Source: Gemmataceae bacterium
GTDB taxonomy: Bacteria; Planctomycetota; Planctomycetia; Gemmatales; Gemmataceae
NCBI GenBank assembly: GCA_003136315.1
Contig: PLDW01000127.1
Coordinates: forward strand, 1 to 42,226
Length of the DNA stretch: 42,226 bases
Direction: 5' to 3'
Of the stretch, positions 33,428 to 41,994 are shown piece by piece (the first letter of the stretch is position 1; the number at the start of each line of letters is the position of its first letter). The notes under the pieces were generated by a model. That model had not been told where the DNA came from. It saw only the letters and a program-made list of their open reading frames with translations, and ran no database searches. The position numbers were made by a program, and so were the translations under genes.

Positions 33428-35457
33428 TACTTCATCGTCCGGCGGATGTAAGCCAGTGCCTTGAGCTTCAAATCGTCTGGCAGGGCCTCGATTTCCTTCT
33501 CGTCGAGCTTGCCGTCGCCGTTGGTGTCGTACTTTTGGTACTCGGCCTTGGCGCTCGGTGGGATGACCACCCCGCCCTTGGGGATCTTCACACCCGTCTG
33601 CGGGGCGGTCGTTACTGCACTGGAACGATCGACCACGTACTCCACATAGCCCAGGTGCATCTCGTCGTAGGTCTGCTGGCCCCAGTGGACGGCCTTCGTC
33701 GGGTCGGGATTGGCCGGGTTCCCCGAACTGTTGTCGAACCACCCCAGATAGTTCAGACGGCTCCCGGCTGGCAGGGCGACCGGCTCGGCGAATCGGTAGA
33801 GTAATTGCCAGTTGAAATCGTAGTGCGGCACATCCAGCAGAACTTTCGTCGACCCGTCCGGCAGTTTCACCTCGTATCGCGCGGCCTTCCCGCGCAAATG
33901 CATGTGTGGTGCGAAGGCGAGGAGTTTCACCCCTGCCGGGAGAGAGGGAATGCTCGCGTTGACCTGATAGTTATCCGCGCCGGGTGGGATCTCGAATCTC
34001 TCGTTTGCGATGCCGTGGACTTTGACCTCGTAACGGGGCTTCTCCTTCGCGAAGACAAACCCGACGCGGGTCTGGTCCGTGGTGGCTTTCCCGTTGGGGG
34101 TGTAGTGGATCTCGAACCGAAGGAGGGTTCCCTTGGGGAGTTTCTTGGCGTATCCCTCGGGGTAAATCAGGCTGCTGTTGCCAGGTACGTAGATGGCGAA
34201 GAACCCCTGGGGGTGCTCCCCATTCAGTGCCGCAGCGAGTTGCCCTCCCCTGGGAATCGCATGGACAAGGACATGGTGAACGACTTCCCGGGCGGTCGGC
34301 TGGACCTCCATTGCCTGCACCCAGCGATCTTCGTCGAAGGTCGTCTCGATCGTTGCCTTCTGGTAGGGCATGGTCCCCTGGGCCTTGACCGCGAATGGCT
34401 TGGGGATCTGGAAGATTGCGTCCGGCTTGCCGATCTTCCACCCACTCGCGTAACTCCGGGGGAGTGGGGCGTCGGCCGGGTCGCCTGCCTTCAGATCTCC
34501 GGAGAGCCACGCCAGAAGTGCAGCCTTGTCGTCTGCGGACAACGACTGGTCGTTGAGCCACGGGCTGTGCTCGCCCTTGGCTGGAGGGGTGGCGAACCAG
34601 GGCGGCATCGTCCCGGCATCGACGACCCGACGGAGCATCCCCTTCCGGGCGACGACCTGTTCGTAGGTGTCGAGCGCGAACGGGGCGACCCCCTCCTTGC
34701 GATGGCACTCCCCGCAGTTGGCCTGCACAATGCGTGAAATCCGACCGTGGTAGGTCACATCGACCGCGGCCGCTGGCTTCGCATCCAGTACGCAACCCGG
34801 TGCGGTCGTTGCTGATACCACCGGCGACTGGCCCGTGAGCAACTCGTTGAGCGCGGTGGTCAGGTAGTGAGTCCGGGGCGCATCCAGGGAGTATCCAAGC
34901 CCGTACTGGTCGTCGACCGCACCGCGATACACCACCGTCCGGGCCGCATCCAGCACGAACGCCTCGGTAGTCGATTTCGCCCCGAGCGCGGCGGTCAGTT
35001 TGCCGTCCCGGTCGTGAACGTATGGACCCTGCAACCCGTGATCGGCAATGGCCTTACGAATGTCGTCGGCCGTTTCCGAGGCGGTTGGGTTGACGAACAG
35101 GAACGCCACACCTTTCGGCCCCAACTCCTTTTCCAGCCGGGCCAGAGTCGGGGCGTATTTCTTGCAAAGTGGGCAGCCGGTATCGGTGAAGATGACCACG
35201 AGAGCCTTGCTCGTCCGAAAGTCTGACAGTTTCCCCGACTTTCCCGCTATGTCTGCAAACGCGACATCTGGAACGAGCCGACCGACCCCTGCCTCGGCGG
35301 GTTTGAGGGCTTTCGGCCCGTTCTTGACCGGATCGGGTTTCGGGGGTTGTGGTTGCGTTGGGAGGGGCGAGCCATCGCGGAACGGGTTCCGCCTCGGCTC
35401 GTCGGCAGAGATCGCGGTCGCAAGTGCAGCGGTCAGAGCAAAGGCGATCAGGCGCAT
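33427..35457 (-). CDS. Redoxin / cytochrome-c-like / PHM-like / EF-hand fusion protein
   Basis: The 676-residue exported protein (signal FALTAALATAISA) carries several parts. Residues about 60-210 form an AhpC/TSA-type redoxin with TDTGCPLCKK (C95, C98). A CxxCH heme-like site follows, NCGECHRKEG (C248, C251, H252). A copper type II monooxygenase (PHM)-like domain has VVHHVLVH (H394, H395, H399) and FAPHMHLRGK (H518, H520). One EF-hand-type Ca site, YDTNGDGKLDEKEIE, lies near the C-terminus. PHM enzymes hydroxylate using ascorbate and copper. The combination is known in planctomycetes and related bacteria but its substrate is not; extracellular oxidation is inference. Confidence 0.85.
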   Translation of the reverse strand: MRLIAFALTAALATAISADEPRRNPFRDGSPLPTQPQPPKPDPVKNGPKALKPAEAGVGRLVPDVAFADIAGKSGKLSDFRTSKALVVIFTDTGCPLCKKYAPTLARLEKELGPKGVAFLFVNPTASETADDIRKAIADHGLQGPYVHDRDGKLTAALGAKSTTEAFVLDAARTVVYRGAVDDQYGLGYSLDAPRTHYLTTALNELLTGQSPVVSATTAPGCVLDAKPAAAVDVTYHGRISRIVQANCGECHRKEGVAPFALDTYEQVVARKGMLRRVVDAGTMPPWFATPPAKGEHSPWLNDQSLSADDKAALLAWLSGDLKAGDPADAPLPRSYASGWKIGKPDAIFQIPKPFAVKAQGTMPYQKATIETTFDEDRWVQAMEVQPTAREVVHHVLVHAIPRGGQLAAALNGEHPQGFFAIYVPGNSSLIYPEGYAKKLPKGTLLRFEIHYTPNGKATTDQTRVGFVFAKEKPRYEVKVHGIANERFEIPPGADNYQVNASIPSLPAGVKLLAFAPHMHLRGKAARYEVKLPDGSTKVLLDVPHYDFNWQLLYRFAEPVALPAGSRLNYLGWFDNSSGNPANPDPTKAVHWGQQTYDEMHLGYVEYVVDRSSAVTTAPQTGVKIPKGGVVIPPSAKAEYQKYDTNGDGKLDEKEIEALPDDLKLKALAYIRRTMK

Positions 35458-35859
35458 GGGTGGCCCCGGCGGTGACGAGGGTCAGGCAAGGAGGGATACC
35501 CGGATAGTGGGAGAGGTGTTTCAGGCTCCCCAGGGCGTTGCCCTGGGCTGAGAAATCTCAACCTTTCAGGCTGAAGACCCATCAATGGAGAGGCCGTGGT
35601 CTGACCCTCTTCACCCTGAAAAACAAATCACGCTCCCGGAAAACTTGCCACACTCTCTCAGACAGGCGGAAGGAATGTCGCATGCCGCTCGACTGGGCGC
35701 TCCCCGATCAGCAACACCCGCCGCTACCTCATCCAGTCTTCTTCGACCCCTCATGGCTGGTGGATAGACTATCCATCCAGTAACCAAAGGCTATGCTGCT
35801 CAGTGCGTCCACTGAATCATCTGTGCAGCACACATTTCGCGATCCCGTAGGGATGAGTT
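35458..35859. other. Divergent intergenic region with repeat
   Basis: No gene is supported. It holds the CCCAGGGC hairpin (35529-35547) and the associated CTGAGAAATCTCAACCTTTCAGGCTGAAG text, a repeat type common in planctomycetes. Promoters for the genes at 35457 (minus) and 35860 (plus) must lie here. Confidence 0.4.
35529..35547. repeat. CCCAGGGC-GTT-GCCCTGGG hairpin repeat
   Basis: A perfect 8-bp stem with a 3-base loop. It belongs to the CCCAGGG repeat group seen also near 16.95 and 26.94-27.07 kb. Confidence 0.6.
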
Positions 35860-37773
35860 ATGGCCGCGCGCTGGATCAAGCGGACGGGTGCGGTGCTATG
35901 CGTTGCGGCGGTTGTTGCCGTGGCGGTTGTCCGCAACACGCCAGTGGGAGCCGGGCCGCGACCCGATCTGAAGCCGATTGCACACTGGGTCTTCGATCCC
36001 GAAGGAGTCGTCGGGGGGAAGGTCGTTGTTGACCGGTGCGGCAGGTGGAATGCGACCCTCCTTGGCTCGCCGACACTGGTCGAGAGCGAACCCACACCGC
36101 GGTTAGAACTTGCCCACCCGGACGATGGGGTTCTCGTTCGTGCCAAGGTCAAGCCGGATGCGGCGTTCCTGCCGCGAGAGGCGGTCTCGGTCGTCGCCTG
36201 GGTGCGGATCGATGAGACGACCGAGTGGGGCGGCATCCTCGGCTGTTTCCAGGACAACGGGCCGAAGGAGGCCGGGTTCATCCTTGGCTATAACAAGACG
36301 GGCTTCACCTTCGGACTCGCTGCGAAGAGCAGCGCGACCGGGTCGGACGGGGTTGGAACGATCACCTACCTCACCGGGAAAACCGAGGCACGCAAGGGAG
36401 TTTGGTATCACGTCGTGGGCGTGTATGACGGTAAGCAGATGCGGCTGTACGTGAACGGGCAACTCGACGGCACAAGCGATGCCCAGTCCGGGCCGATCCT
36501 CTACGCTCCTTCCGCACCGATGGTGATTGGCCGCTATCGGGACGATGACGAAGACTTCCCGCTCTTCGGTGCGATTCGGGAAGTGATGCTCTGCGATCAC
36601 GCTGTCTCCACCGAGCAGATCGCTGCCCATTTCGAGGCCGACCGAGTTCTCGCCGAGGCCGGTCAAGACCCGCCTGCTGGCCCGCAGTTTGTGGTCGAGC
36701 CGTATCTTCAGTACGCCACCCGGACAAACATGACCGTGAAGTGGGAAACGAATGACCCCTGTACCGCCGCGGTGGAGTATGGCACGACCTTCCCGCCCAG
36801 GCAGGCCACGAAGGCCGAGAAGCTGGACACGATGGGCGAGGTCGTACTCTCCGGACTGGAACCGAACACCAAGTACTTCTACCGGGTTGTCTGCACCGAC
36901 GCCGAGGGCCATCAGCTCCAGGGCAAGCCGCTCACATTCATGACTGCGGTCGGCCCCACGGACGCCTTCAGTTTCACCGTGATTGGTGACACTCAGCGGA
37001 ACCCGACGGTCACGGGGAAGGTTGCCAAACTGATGTGGGAACGCCGGCCGAACTTCGTGATCCACTGCGGGGATGTGGTGGACGATGGGGCGGCCAAGTG
37101 GCAGTGGACGGGCGACCTCTTCAAGCCGTGCAACGAGTTGTTCAGTCGGGTGCCGGTGTACCCGTGCATCGGGAACCACGAGAAGAACCACGCCCATTAT
37201 TACAAGTACTTCGCTCTCCCGGCCCCCGAATACTATTACTCGTTCCGGTATGGGAACGCTGAGTTCTTCTCGCTTGATACGAATACGATCCGGACTGCTT
37301 CGCTCAAGCCAGGCGGGGAACAGTACCAGTGGCTCGCCAAGGCTTTGGCGGCATCCGACGCGAAATGGAAGTTCTGCTACCACCACCACCCGGCCTACTC
37401 GTCGGATGCAGATGACTACGGAGATACAGCAAAGGGGCCGACGACCGCCGGTGACATCCGGGTTCGGCCGCTTCTGGAATTGTACGAGAAGTACAAGGTC
37501 GATGTGGTGTTCAACGGGCACATTCACCTGTACGAGCGGACATGGCCGATCAAGGGCGGGAAAGTGGACCAGAAGGAAGGGGTGGTCCACATCACCAGTG
37601 GTGGCGGTGGCGGAAAGCTGGAAGACATTGGCCCAACCCCGACATTTTTCAAGCAGGAGGGGCGGGTCGACTTCCACTACTGTTACCTCACGATCCACCA
37701 GGGCACACTCAACTTCAAGGCGTTTGATCAGGAGGGGCGGCTCTTCGACCAGCTCACCTTGCGGAAGGAGTAG
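35860..37773 (+). CDS. Exported LamG / fibronectin-like / metallophosphoesterase protein
   Basis: The 637-residue protein has an N-terminal signal or anchor (VLCVAAVVAVAVV). A LamG/concanavalin-like domain follows (about 40-255, with AVSVVAWVRID, GVWYHVVGVYDGKQMRLYVNG). Next is a purple-acid-phosphatase-type fibronectin domain (about 270-365, LSGLEPNTKYFYRVVCTD). A calcineurin-like metallophosphoesterase completes it: GDTQRN, HCGDVVDD, GNHEKNH, HHHPAYS and NGHIHLYER supply metal ligands. It probably hydrolyses phosphoesters at the cell surface, with LamG binding a polymer. The start at 35860 follows GGGATGAGTT. Confidence 0.88.
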   Translation: MAARWIKRTGAVLCVAAVVAVAVVRNTPVGAGPRPDLKPIAHWVFDPEGVVGGKVVVDRCGRWNATLLGSPTLVESEPTPRLELAHPDDGVLVRAKVKPDAAFLPREAVSVVAWVRIDETTEWGGILGCFQDNGPKEAGFILGYNKTGFTFGLAAKSSATGSDGVGTITYLTGKTEARKGVWYHVVGVYDGKQMRLYVNGQLDGTSDAQSGPILYAPSAPMVIGRYRDDDEDFPLFGAIREVMLCDHAVSTEQIAAHFEADRVLAEAGQDPPAGPQFVVEPYLQYATRTNMTVKWETNDPCTAAVEYGTTFPPRQATKAEKLDTMGEVVLSGLEPNTKYFYRVVCTDAEGHQLQGKPLTFMTAVGPTDAFSFTVIGDTQRNPTVTGKVAKLMWERRPNFVIHCGDVVDDGAAKWQWTGDLFKPCNELFSRVPVYPCIGNHEKNHAHYYKYFALPAPEYYYSFRYGNAEFFSLDTNTIRTASLKPGGEQYQWLAKALAASDAKWKFCYHHHPAYSSDADDYGDTAKGPTTAGDIRVRPLLELYEKYKVDVVFNGHIHLYERTWPIKGGKVDQKEGVVHITSGGGGGKLEDIGPTPTFFKQEGRVDFHYCYLTIHQGTLNFKAFDQEGRLFDQLTLRKE

Positions 37774-37780
37774 CACAGAA

Positions 37781-37851
37781 CGGAACTCGGAACGCGGATC
37801 TCGGAACGCGGAACGCGAATAGCCGGAAGGAGCCCGACCCCTCCGGGGTCG
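37781..37851. repeat. CGGAACGCGG short repeats and CGACCCC hairpin
   Basis: CGGAACTCGGAACGCGGATC and a following CGGAACGCGGAACGCG (37781-37817) are short direct repeats typical of intergenic spacers in such genomes. A 7-bp hairpin (CGACCCC 37835-37841, GGGGTCG 37845-37851) follows and could be a terminator between the two convergent genes. Confidence 0.5.
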
Positions 37852-37881
37852 AGGTTCGGCGAGGACATTTCAGACTTATCG

Positions 37882-39468
37882 CTATTCGTAGCTCAGCGCC
37901 CGGATCGGGTCGACCTGGGCGGCCCGACGGGCGGGGTAATAGGCTGCGGCGGTTGTCACACCGACAGCGAACGAGACTGCCGCTACCCAGAGCCACCCCG
38001 GGAACAGGAAGATCGTGTCCGAGAGCAGTTTCTCGCCGTGGATCTGTTGCTCGATCATCTCACAGACATACCCGTCGGATAGAATCATCAATCCGCGGGC
38101 CAGCGCCAGCCCAAAGCCGCTCCCGAGCAACCCGATCACCGCTCCTTCAGTCAAGAAGATCCCCAACACTTGTCCCCGGGTCGCCCCCACGGCCTTGAGA
38201 ATCCCGATCTCCCGGGTTCGCTCGATCACGCTTGTGACGAGGGTGTTGGTGATGCCGATCCCGGCCACGAACAGAGCGATCAGTGCGAACAGGTTCAACC
38301 CGGCCGCGATGAGCGTGACCTCCTTTTTGGCACCATTGAACCACTTCAGGGCGGAAAACGTTTCGTACCCCATCCCCTCCACCGCAGCCACCGCCCCCGG
38401 CAGGTCGCCGCCGGGTCGAACCCACACCTCGGCCGCTCCGAACCCGGACTCCTTGGCCCAAGGGAGCTGACCGAAGAGCGCCTCCCCGGTTGCGGGTGGA
38501 AGGAAAACGTCTGCCTGGCGGAGTTCCCAGGCGGTGAACGGGTCGGCTTTCTTTCGCTCCTCCCGTGTCACCAGTTTCACCACACCCGCGATTCGGTACT
38601 CGCCGCTGGCCAGTTTGCTCGTCTCGGTTCGTTTCTCGTCCGCGACCGGCTTTTGGTCGAGCAACCCCTTCAGAGCGGCCCGGTCGGCAGGAGTGAGGTC
38701 GAGCGAATCGATCGCCTTCGGGAGGGCCGAAGCCAGTTTCCCCAGCGCGATCGCCTGCCCGCGGGAGAACTGTTCATCCGGGAGGCGGCCGGTGAGAGCC
38801 CGGGCGAGAGCCATCGGCTGGGCGTTCCGGACGCCGCCACCAACATCGAGTTGCACTCGGCCCCCGATCGCGGCCTCCAGTGCCTCATCGTCCCGGACTC
38901 CGAGTTCGTACAGGGTGAACTCGGAGAGCACGACCTCGGCTGCGTCGTCCGATTCCGGTAGGCGGCCAGCGATGACCCGATCACGAAGCCCGTTGAGTCG
39001 ACCGGCGGCAGTGAAGCCCGGGGCCGACCGCTCTCCCAGCCAGACCCGCCCCGTATCGGTGCGATATGTCCGGATCTCGACCACGTCTGGAATCGCAGCG
39101 ATCGCGGCCAACTTTTCCGGAGTAAGAATGACCGGCGATTTCCGCGGCCCGTTGGCGAGATACCTCTGGATGAGAGCGTCGCGGATGCGTCCCTGCCGCT
39201 CCGCGGACATGGTCCCGTGAACCTCGATCCTTGTGGGTGGAATGTCGTCGGGGTTGAGGACCGGCTCTCCGACCCGGACCTGGAATCGCCAGAAGTCGTC
39301 CTTCCCCTTGAACTCCCGTTCGATGAACGCCCGCAGCCCGAGTCCGAGGGCGAGGCTGAACGCCAGCGCAGCCGTCCCGATCGTCACCCCCACGAGAGTG
39401 AGGGTGGAGCGGATTTTCTGCCGCCACAGGCCGCCGACAGCGAACCGGATCAACTCTCGGACACGCAT
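37882..39468 (-). CDS. FtsX/MacB-type ABC transporter permease
   Basis: The 528-residue protein has the MacB/LolC topology. An N-terminal TM (IRSTLTLVGVTIGTAALAFSLALGLGL) is followed by a large periplasmic MacB_PCD-like domain. The FtsX domain has three TM helices near the C-terminus: FALIALFVAGIGITNTLVTSVIERTREIGILKAVGATRGQ, then LTEGAVIGLLGSGFGLALA and WLWVAAVSFAVGVTTAAAYYPARRA. ERTREIGILKAVGA is the hallmark coupling motif. The frame runs to 39510, but ATG 39468 gives MRVRELIRFAV, the usual family start. No ATPase gene is adjacent. Substrates of the family range from lipoproteins to antibiotics; not determinable here. Confidence 0.88.
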   Translation of the reverse strand: MRVRELIRFAVGGLWRQKIRSTLTLVGVTIGTAALAFSLALGLGLRAFIEREFKGKDDFWRFQVRVGEPVLNPDDIPPTRIEVHGTMSAERQGRIRDALIQRYLANGPRKSPVILTPEKLAAIAAIPDVVEIRTYRTDTGRVWLGERSAPGFTAAGRLNGLRDRVIAGRLPESDDAAEVVLSEFTLYELGVRDDEALEAAIGGRVQLDVGGGVRNAQPMALARALTGRLPDEQFSRGQAIALGKLASALPKAIDSLDLTPADRAALKGLLDQKPVADEKRTETSKLASGEYRIAGVVKLVTREERKKADPFTAWELRQADVFLPPATGEALFGQLPWAKESGFGAAEVWVRPGGDLPGAVAAVEGMGYETFSALKWFNGAKKEVTLIAAGLNLFALIALFVAGIGITNTLVTSVIERTREIGILKAVGATRGQVLGIFLTEGAVIGLLGSGFGLALARGLMILSDGYVCEMIEQQIHGEKLLSDTIFLFPGWLWVAAVSFAVGVTTAAAYYPARRAAQVDPIRALSYE

Positions 39469-39610
39469 GGGTGGGAGTTCCGGGGTTGGAGATCGGGGAT
39501 CGCAACGCATCTGCGGGATTGGGTCAGACTCGCCGGCTTCCTGCTCCCGATCACGAGCCCGGGGTGACGGATTTCTTCCCGATCCCCCACGAGGCGTCCT
39601 GGCGGGCGGC

Positions 39611-39619
39611 TGGTAGAAT
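39611..39619 (+). promoter_or_regulatory. Extended -10 promoter element before the acyltransferase gene
   Basis: TGGTAGAAT lies 20 bases before the GTG at 39640 and 32 before the ATG at 39652. It is the same form as at 29214. Confidence 0.45.
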
Positions 39620-39651
39620 GCCCACCAGTTGAACCTGTCGTGGTGACACCG

Positions 39652-40872
39652 ATGCCGGAACCGACGCCGCTCTCTCGCCGCCCCTCTGTGATTGTCGTCG
39701 TCATCTTACCGGCGATGGCCTATGCGTATGGCCTCATACGGAGTTCGGCACCCAATACTCCGGAGACTTCGCTGATCCATATCTGGGCAGCCGCCGGTCT
39801 GGGCGGGATGCTGACCAGGTTGTTCTACTGGCATCGTTTCCGGGGGCTCGGGTTCGTCCCGGGTGCCCTTACTCTGTCGGCCATCGCTGGGTGGTGCGCA
39901 GTGGCGGAGAGATGGGAGCCGCTGACGATCGGGGTACCATCGTTTCTACTCATGCTCGCCTCCATCCGCGCGGGCCTCTACCTCGTCCAGTTCCACCGTC
40001 ATCCGGGGTTGCTGGTGGGGGTGCTCCTCGTCTCAACTGCAGGGCTCATCCTTGGGATCGGGCTCGACCGGCTCTTTTCTCCAGGGGGTGAGAAAGGTGA
40101 GCCTCCTCCATCCGAGCCGTGGCTGTTCGCGATCTTGACCACGGGACTGGCCTTTGCTGCCTGGGCGTGGCTGTTTCGCCCGACGTTCGAACTGGCTGTG
40201 GAGCCCATCCTCTGGATGATGTATCGGATTCGCTCGATTGGCCCTGGCCGGGGGGAAATGTCCCCCGTTGGTCCGTGTCTAGTGATCGCCAACCACGCTT
40301 GTTGGCTCGATCCGATGTTTCTGGCGAAAGTGTTGCCCCGCCCAGTCACTCCGATGATGACCGACCGATTCTACGACTTGCCGGTGTTGCGATGGTTGAT
40401 GAAGCGCGTCTTTCACACGATCCGGGTGCCAGATAAGACGTACAAGACCGATGCCCCCGAAATCCAGGAGGCCATTGCTGCGCTGGATAGGGGGGAGTGC
40501 GTGTTGATTTTCCCCGAGGGTGCCCTCCGACGGACTGAGGAGAAGCCGCTGAAGCGGTTCGGCCGGGGGGTGTGGCAGATTCTCGTGGCCCGCCCCAACA
40601 CGCCCGTGTTCGCCTGTTGGATCGAGGGCGGGTGGGGGAGTTACACCTCGTTCTTCAACGGGAAGCCGACCCAGAACAAACGGCCGGATATCCGACGCCG
40701 ACTCGGCGTGGGGGTAGCCGCTCCGATCACGATGCCCGCAACGACCCTGGAAAACCACCTCCGAACCCGTATCGCCCTGATGAATCGCGTTGCCGATGTC
40801 CGCAAATTGCTCGGCCTGTCCGAACTCCCCGCCTACGAACTGCCGGAGAAAACCGGGGAGGAAGAGGAGTAA
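39652..40872 (+). CDS. PlsC-like acyltransferase with N-terminal membrane region
   Basis: The 406-residue protein carries about five TM helices in its first 180 residues. The PlsC (1-acyl-glycerol-3-phosphate acyltransferase) core follows: NHACWLD (the NHx4D acyl-transfer motif), a second block around RVFHTIRVPDKTYKTD and FPEGALRRTEE (the glycerol-phosphate-binding FPEG). PlsC enzymes transfer an acyl chain in phospholipid synthesis. The extra TM half is uncommon in plain PlsC. In-frame GTG codons at 39640 and 39643 are alternative starts; ATG 39652 is chosen without strong ribosome binding site evidence. Substrate unclear; it may act on another glycerol or amino lipid. Confidence 0.82.
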   Translation: MPEPTPLSRRPSVIVVVILPAMAYAYGLIRSSAPNTPETSLIHIWAAAGLGGMLTRLFYWHRFRGLGFVPGALTLSAIAGWCAVAERWEPLTIGVPSFLLMLASIRAGLYLVQFHRHPGLLVGVLLVSTAGLILGIGLDRLFSPGGEKGEPPPSEPWLFAILTTGLAFAAWAWLFRPTFELAVEPILWMMYRIRSIGPGRGEMSPVGPCLVIANHACWLDPMFLAKVLPRPVTPMMTDRFYDLPVLRWLMKRVFHTIRVPDKTYKTDAPEIQEAIAALDRGECVLIFPEGALRRTEEKPLKRFGRGVWQILVARPNTPVFACWIEGGWGSYTSFFNGKPTQNKRPDIRRRLGVGVAAPITMPATTLENHLRTRIALMNRVADVRKLLGLSELPAYELPEKTGEEEE

Positions 40873-40967
40873 GAAAGTGACTGGGTCCAAACCCAAAACA
40901 CGCACATTCAAGAGGTGGTTCGGGGCTCGCCCTGGGATTGTGGCTGGGAATTGCCCCGTTGGGTCGA

Positions 40968-41429
40968 TCAACCGGGTGCCCAGGCGGGATCGGAGGACGG
41001 GGCCACCTCGGCGGGGACGTCCTGCCCCGCCCTGACCCAGAGGACCGACTCCAGCGCTTCAAACAGCACATCGGGAGTCAAGGTTCCGGCATCCCACGCA
41101 CGGATCGACCGACACACGGCCCGGAGTACCTCCACCGAGGGGTAGTCTCGGGCGAGGAGTTCGGCGGTCGAGGTCACGCCCGTCAGCCAGAACAAGATGC
41201 ACCCCTGAACCCGGCCGCCCGTCACCCGGTGGTAGCAGTGCGGGATCACGTCGCCATCGTAAAGTCGGTTGCGGAGTAACTGAAGCCGGTCGGTCTCGGC
41301 CAATTCCAATAGGGCACGCACATCCGTGAGCGGGTCCGCTGCGTCCGCCGCGAGAAGACGGTCGATCTCCTCCTTCCCATCCGCCCCCCGCTCGAAAGCG
41401 TTCAGGAGGCTTCGGTTCAGTTCGGTCAT
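40968..41429 (-). CDS. Small unknown protein
   Basis: The 153-residue protein is not recognised. It is mostly helical, with ELNRSLLNAFERGADGKEEI at the N-terminus, a central VIPHCYHRVTGGRVQGCILFW containing His and Cys, and a helical C-terminus. The frame reaches 41447, but ATG 41429 is 8 bases after AGGAGG, giving a well-formed ribosome binding site. It stands alone between longer gaps. Confidence 0.6.
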   Translation of the reverse strand: MTELNRSLLNAFERGADGKEEIDRLLAADAADPLTDVRALLELAETDRLQLLRNRLYDGDVIPHCYHRVTGGRVQGCILFWLTGVTSTAELLARDYPSVEVLRAVCRSIRAWDAGTLTPDVLFEALESVLWVRAGQDVPAEVAPSSDPAWAPG

Positions 41430-41859
41430 GATGTGACCTCCTCGCAAGAATGGAGTGGTCGTGGCGGCCCGGTCGACTTGAGGGACCGGGGGTCACTGGA
41501 AGTGGGGTTGGGGACAGGTCGGCCGATTCGGCGTGAGAGGTGGGGCGGTCGGTCCGATCAAGAACCCCTTGTGGGGGAACCCCTTCAGCTTTCAAACACA
41601 ATTCTATCCTCTCCAAGACTCGCAGACAACGCGAGTCGAGAAAACCGTCTGGGCCGGACCCAATAACTTGGCCTCCAGTACCTGATGTATCTAAAGCGTC
41701 TTCTCACCATACCGTCGCGTCAGGCAATGCTCGTAATGCTTGACTTGAAAACCAGGTTACTGGAGCCAGTGATGGCAATGACAAATCGCCCCTGCAACCG
41801 AGCCTGGTCCCATGTCTTCATCCGGATCAAACGGTTCATCGCCTTCTTCCGGTGTACCC
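41430..41859. other. Low-information intergenic stretch
   Basis: No supported gene is seen. The text has weak coding character and lower GC toward its end. It may be worn-out sequence near the insertion described at the right edge. Confidence 0.35.
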
Positions 41860-41970
41860 TCACGCTTGGTCGCCGATCCCACCCAGCAAATGCTCCAGCG
41901 TCTTGTTCACCAGGCGGGTGGTTTGCACGGCGTCGTCCAGACGGTTGAGATTGACCAAGATACCATTGAA
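41860..41970 (-). pseudogene. C-terminal remnant of a gene
   Basis: On the minus strand a 36-codon frame, with an in-frame TAA directly upstream (41971-41973), reads NGILVNLNRLDDAVQTTRLV followed by NKTLEHLLGGIGDQA and a stop. It has protein-like amphipathic helical pattern but no start. It ends at the AT-rich junction before the probable intron, so it may be the C-terminus of a gene cut by insertion. The family is not recognised. Confidence 0.3.
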
Positions 41971-41994
41971 TTAAACGTTTAAAATTAATTAATT
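41971..41994. repeat. Two adjacent 12-bp AT palindromes at the junction
   Basis: TTAAACGTTTAA (41971-41982) and AATTAATTAATT (41983-41994) are each perfectly palindromic. They lie directly before the GTGCGCC at 41995. Confidence 0.6.

Noticed and set aside
36103..37776. 557-codon minus-strand frame
   Set aside because: It is antisense to the metallophosphoesterase, whose metal motifs are intact on the plus strand.
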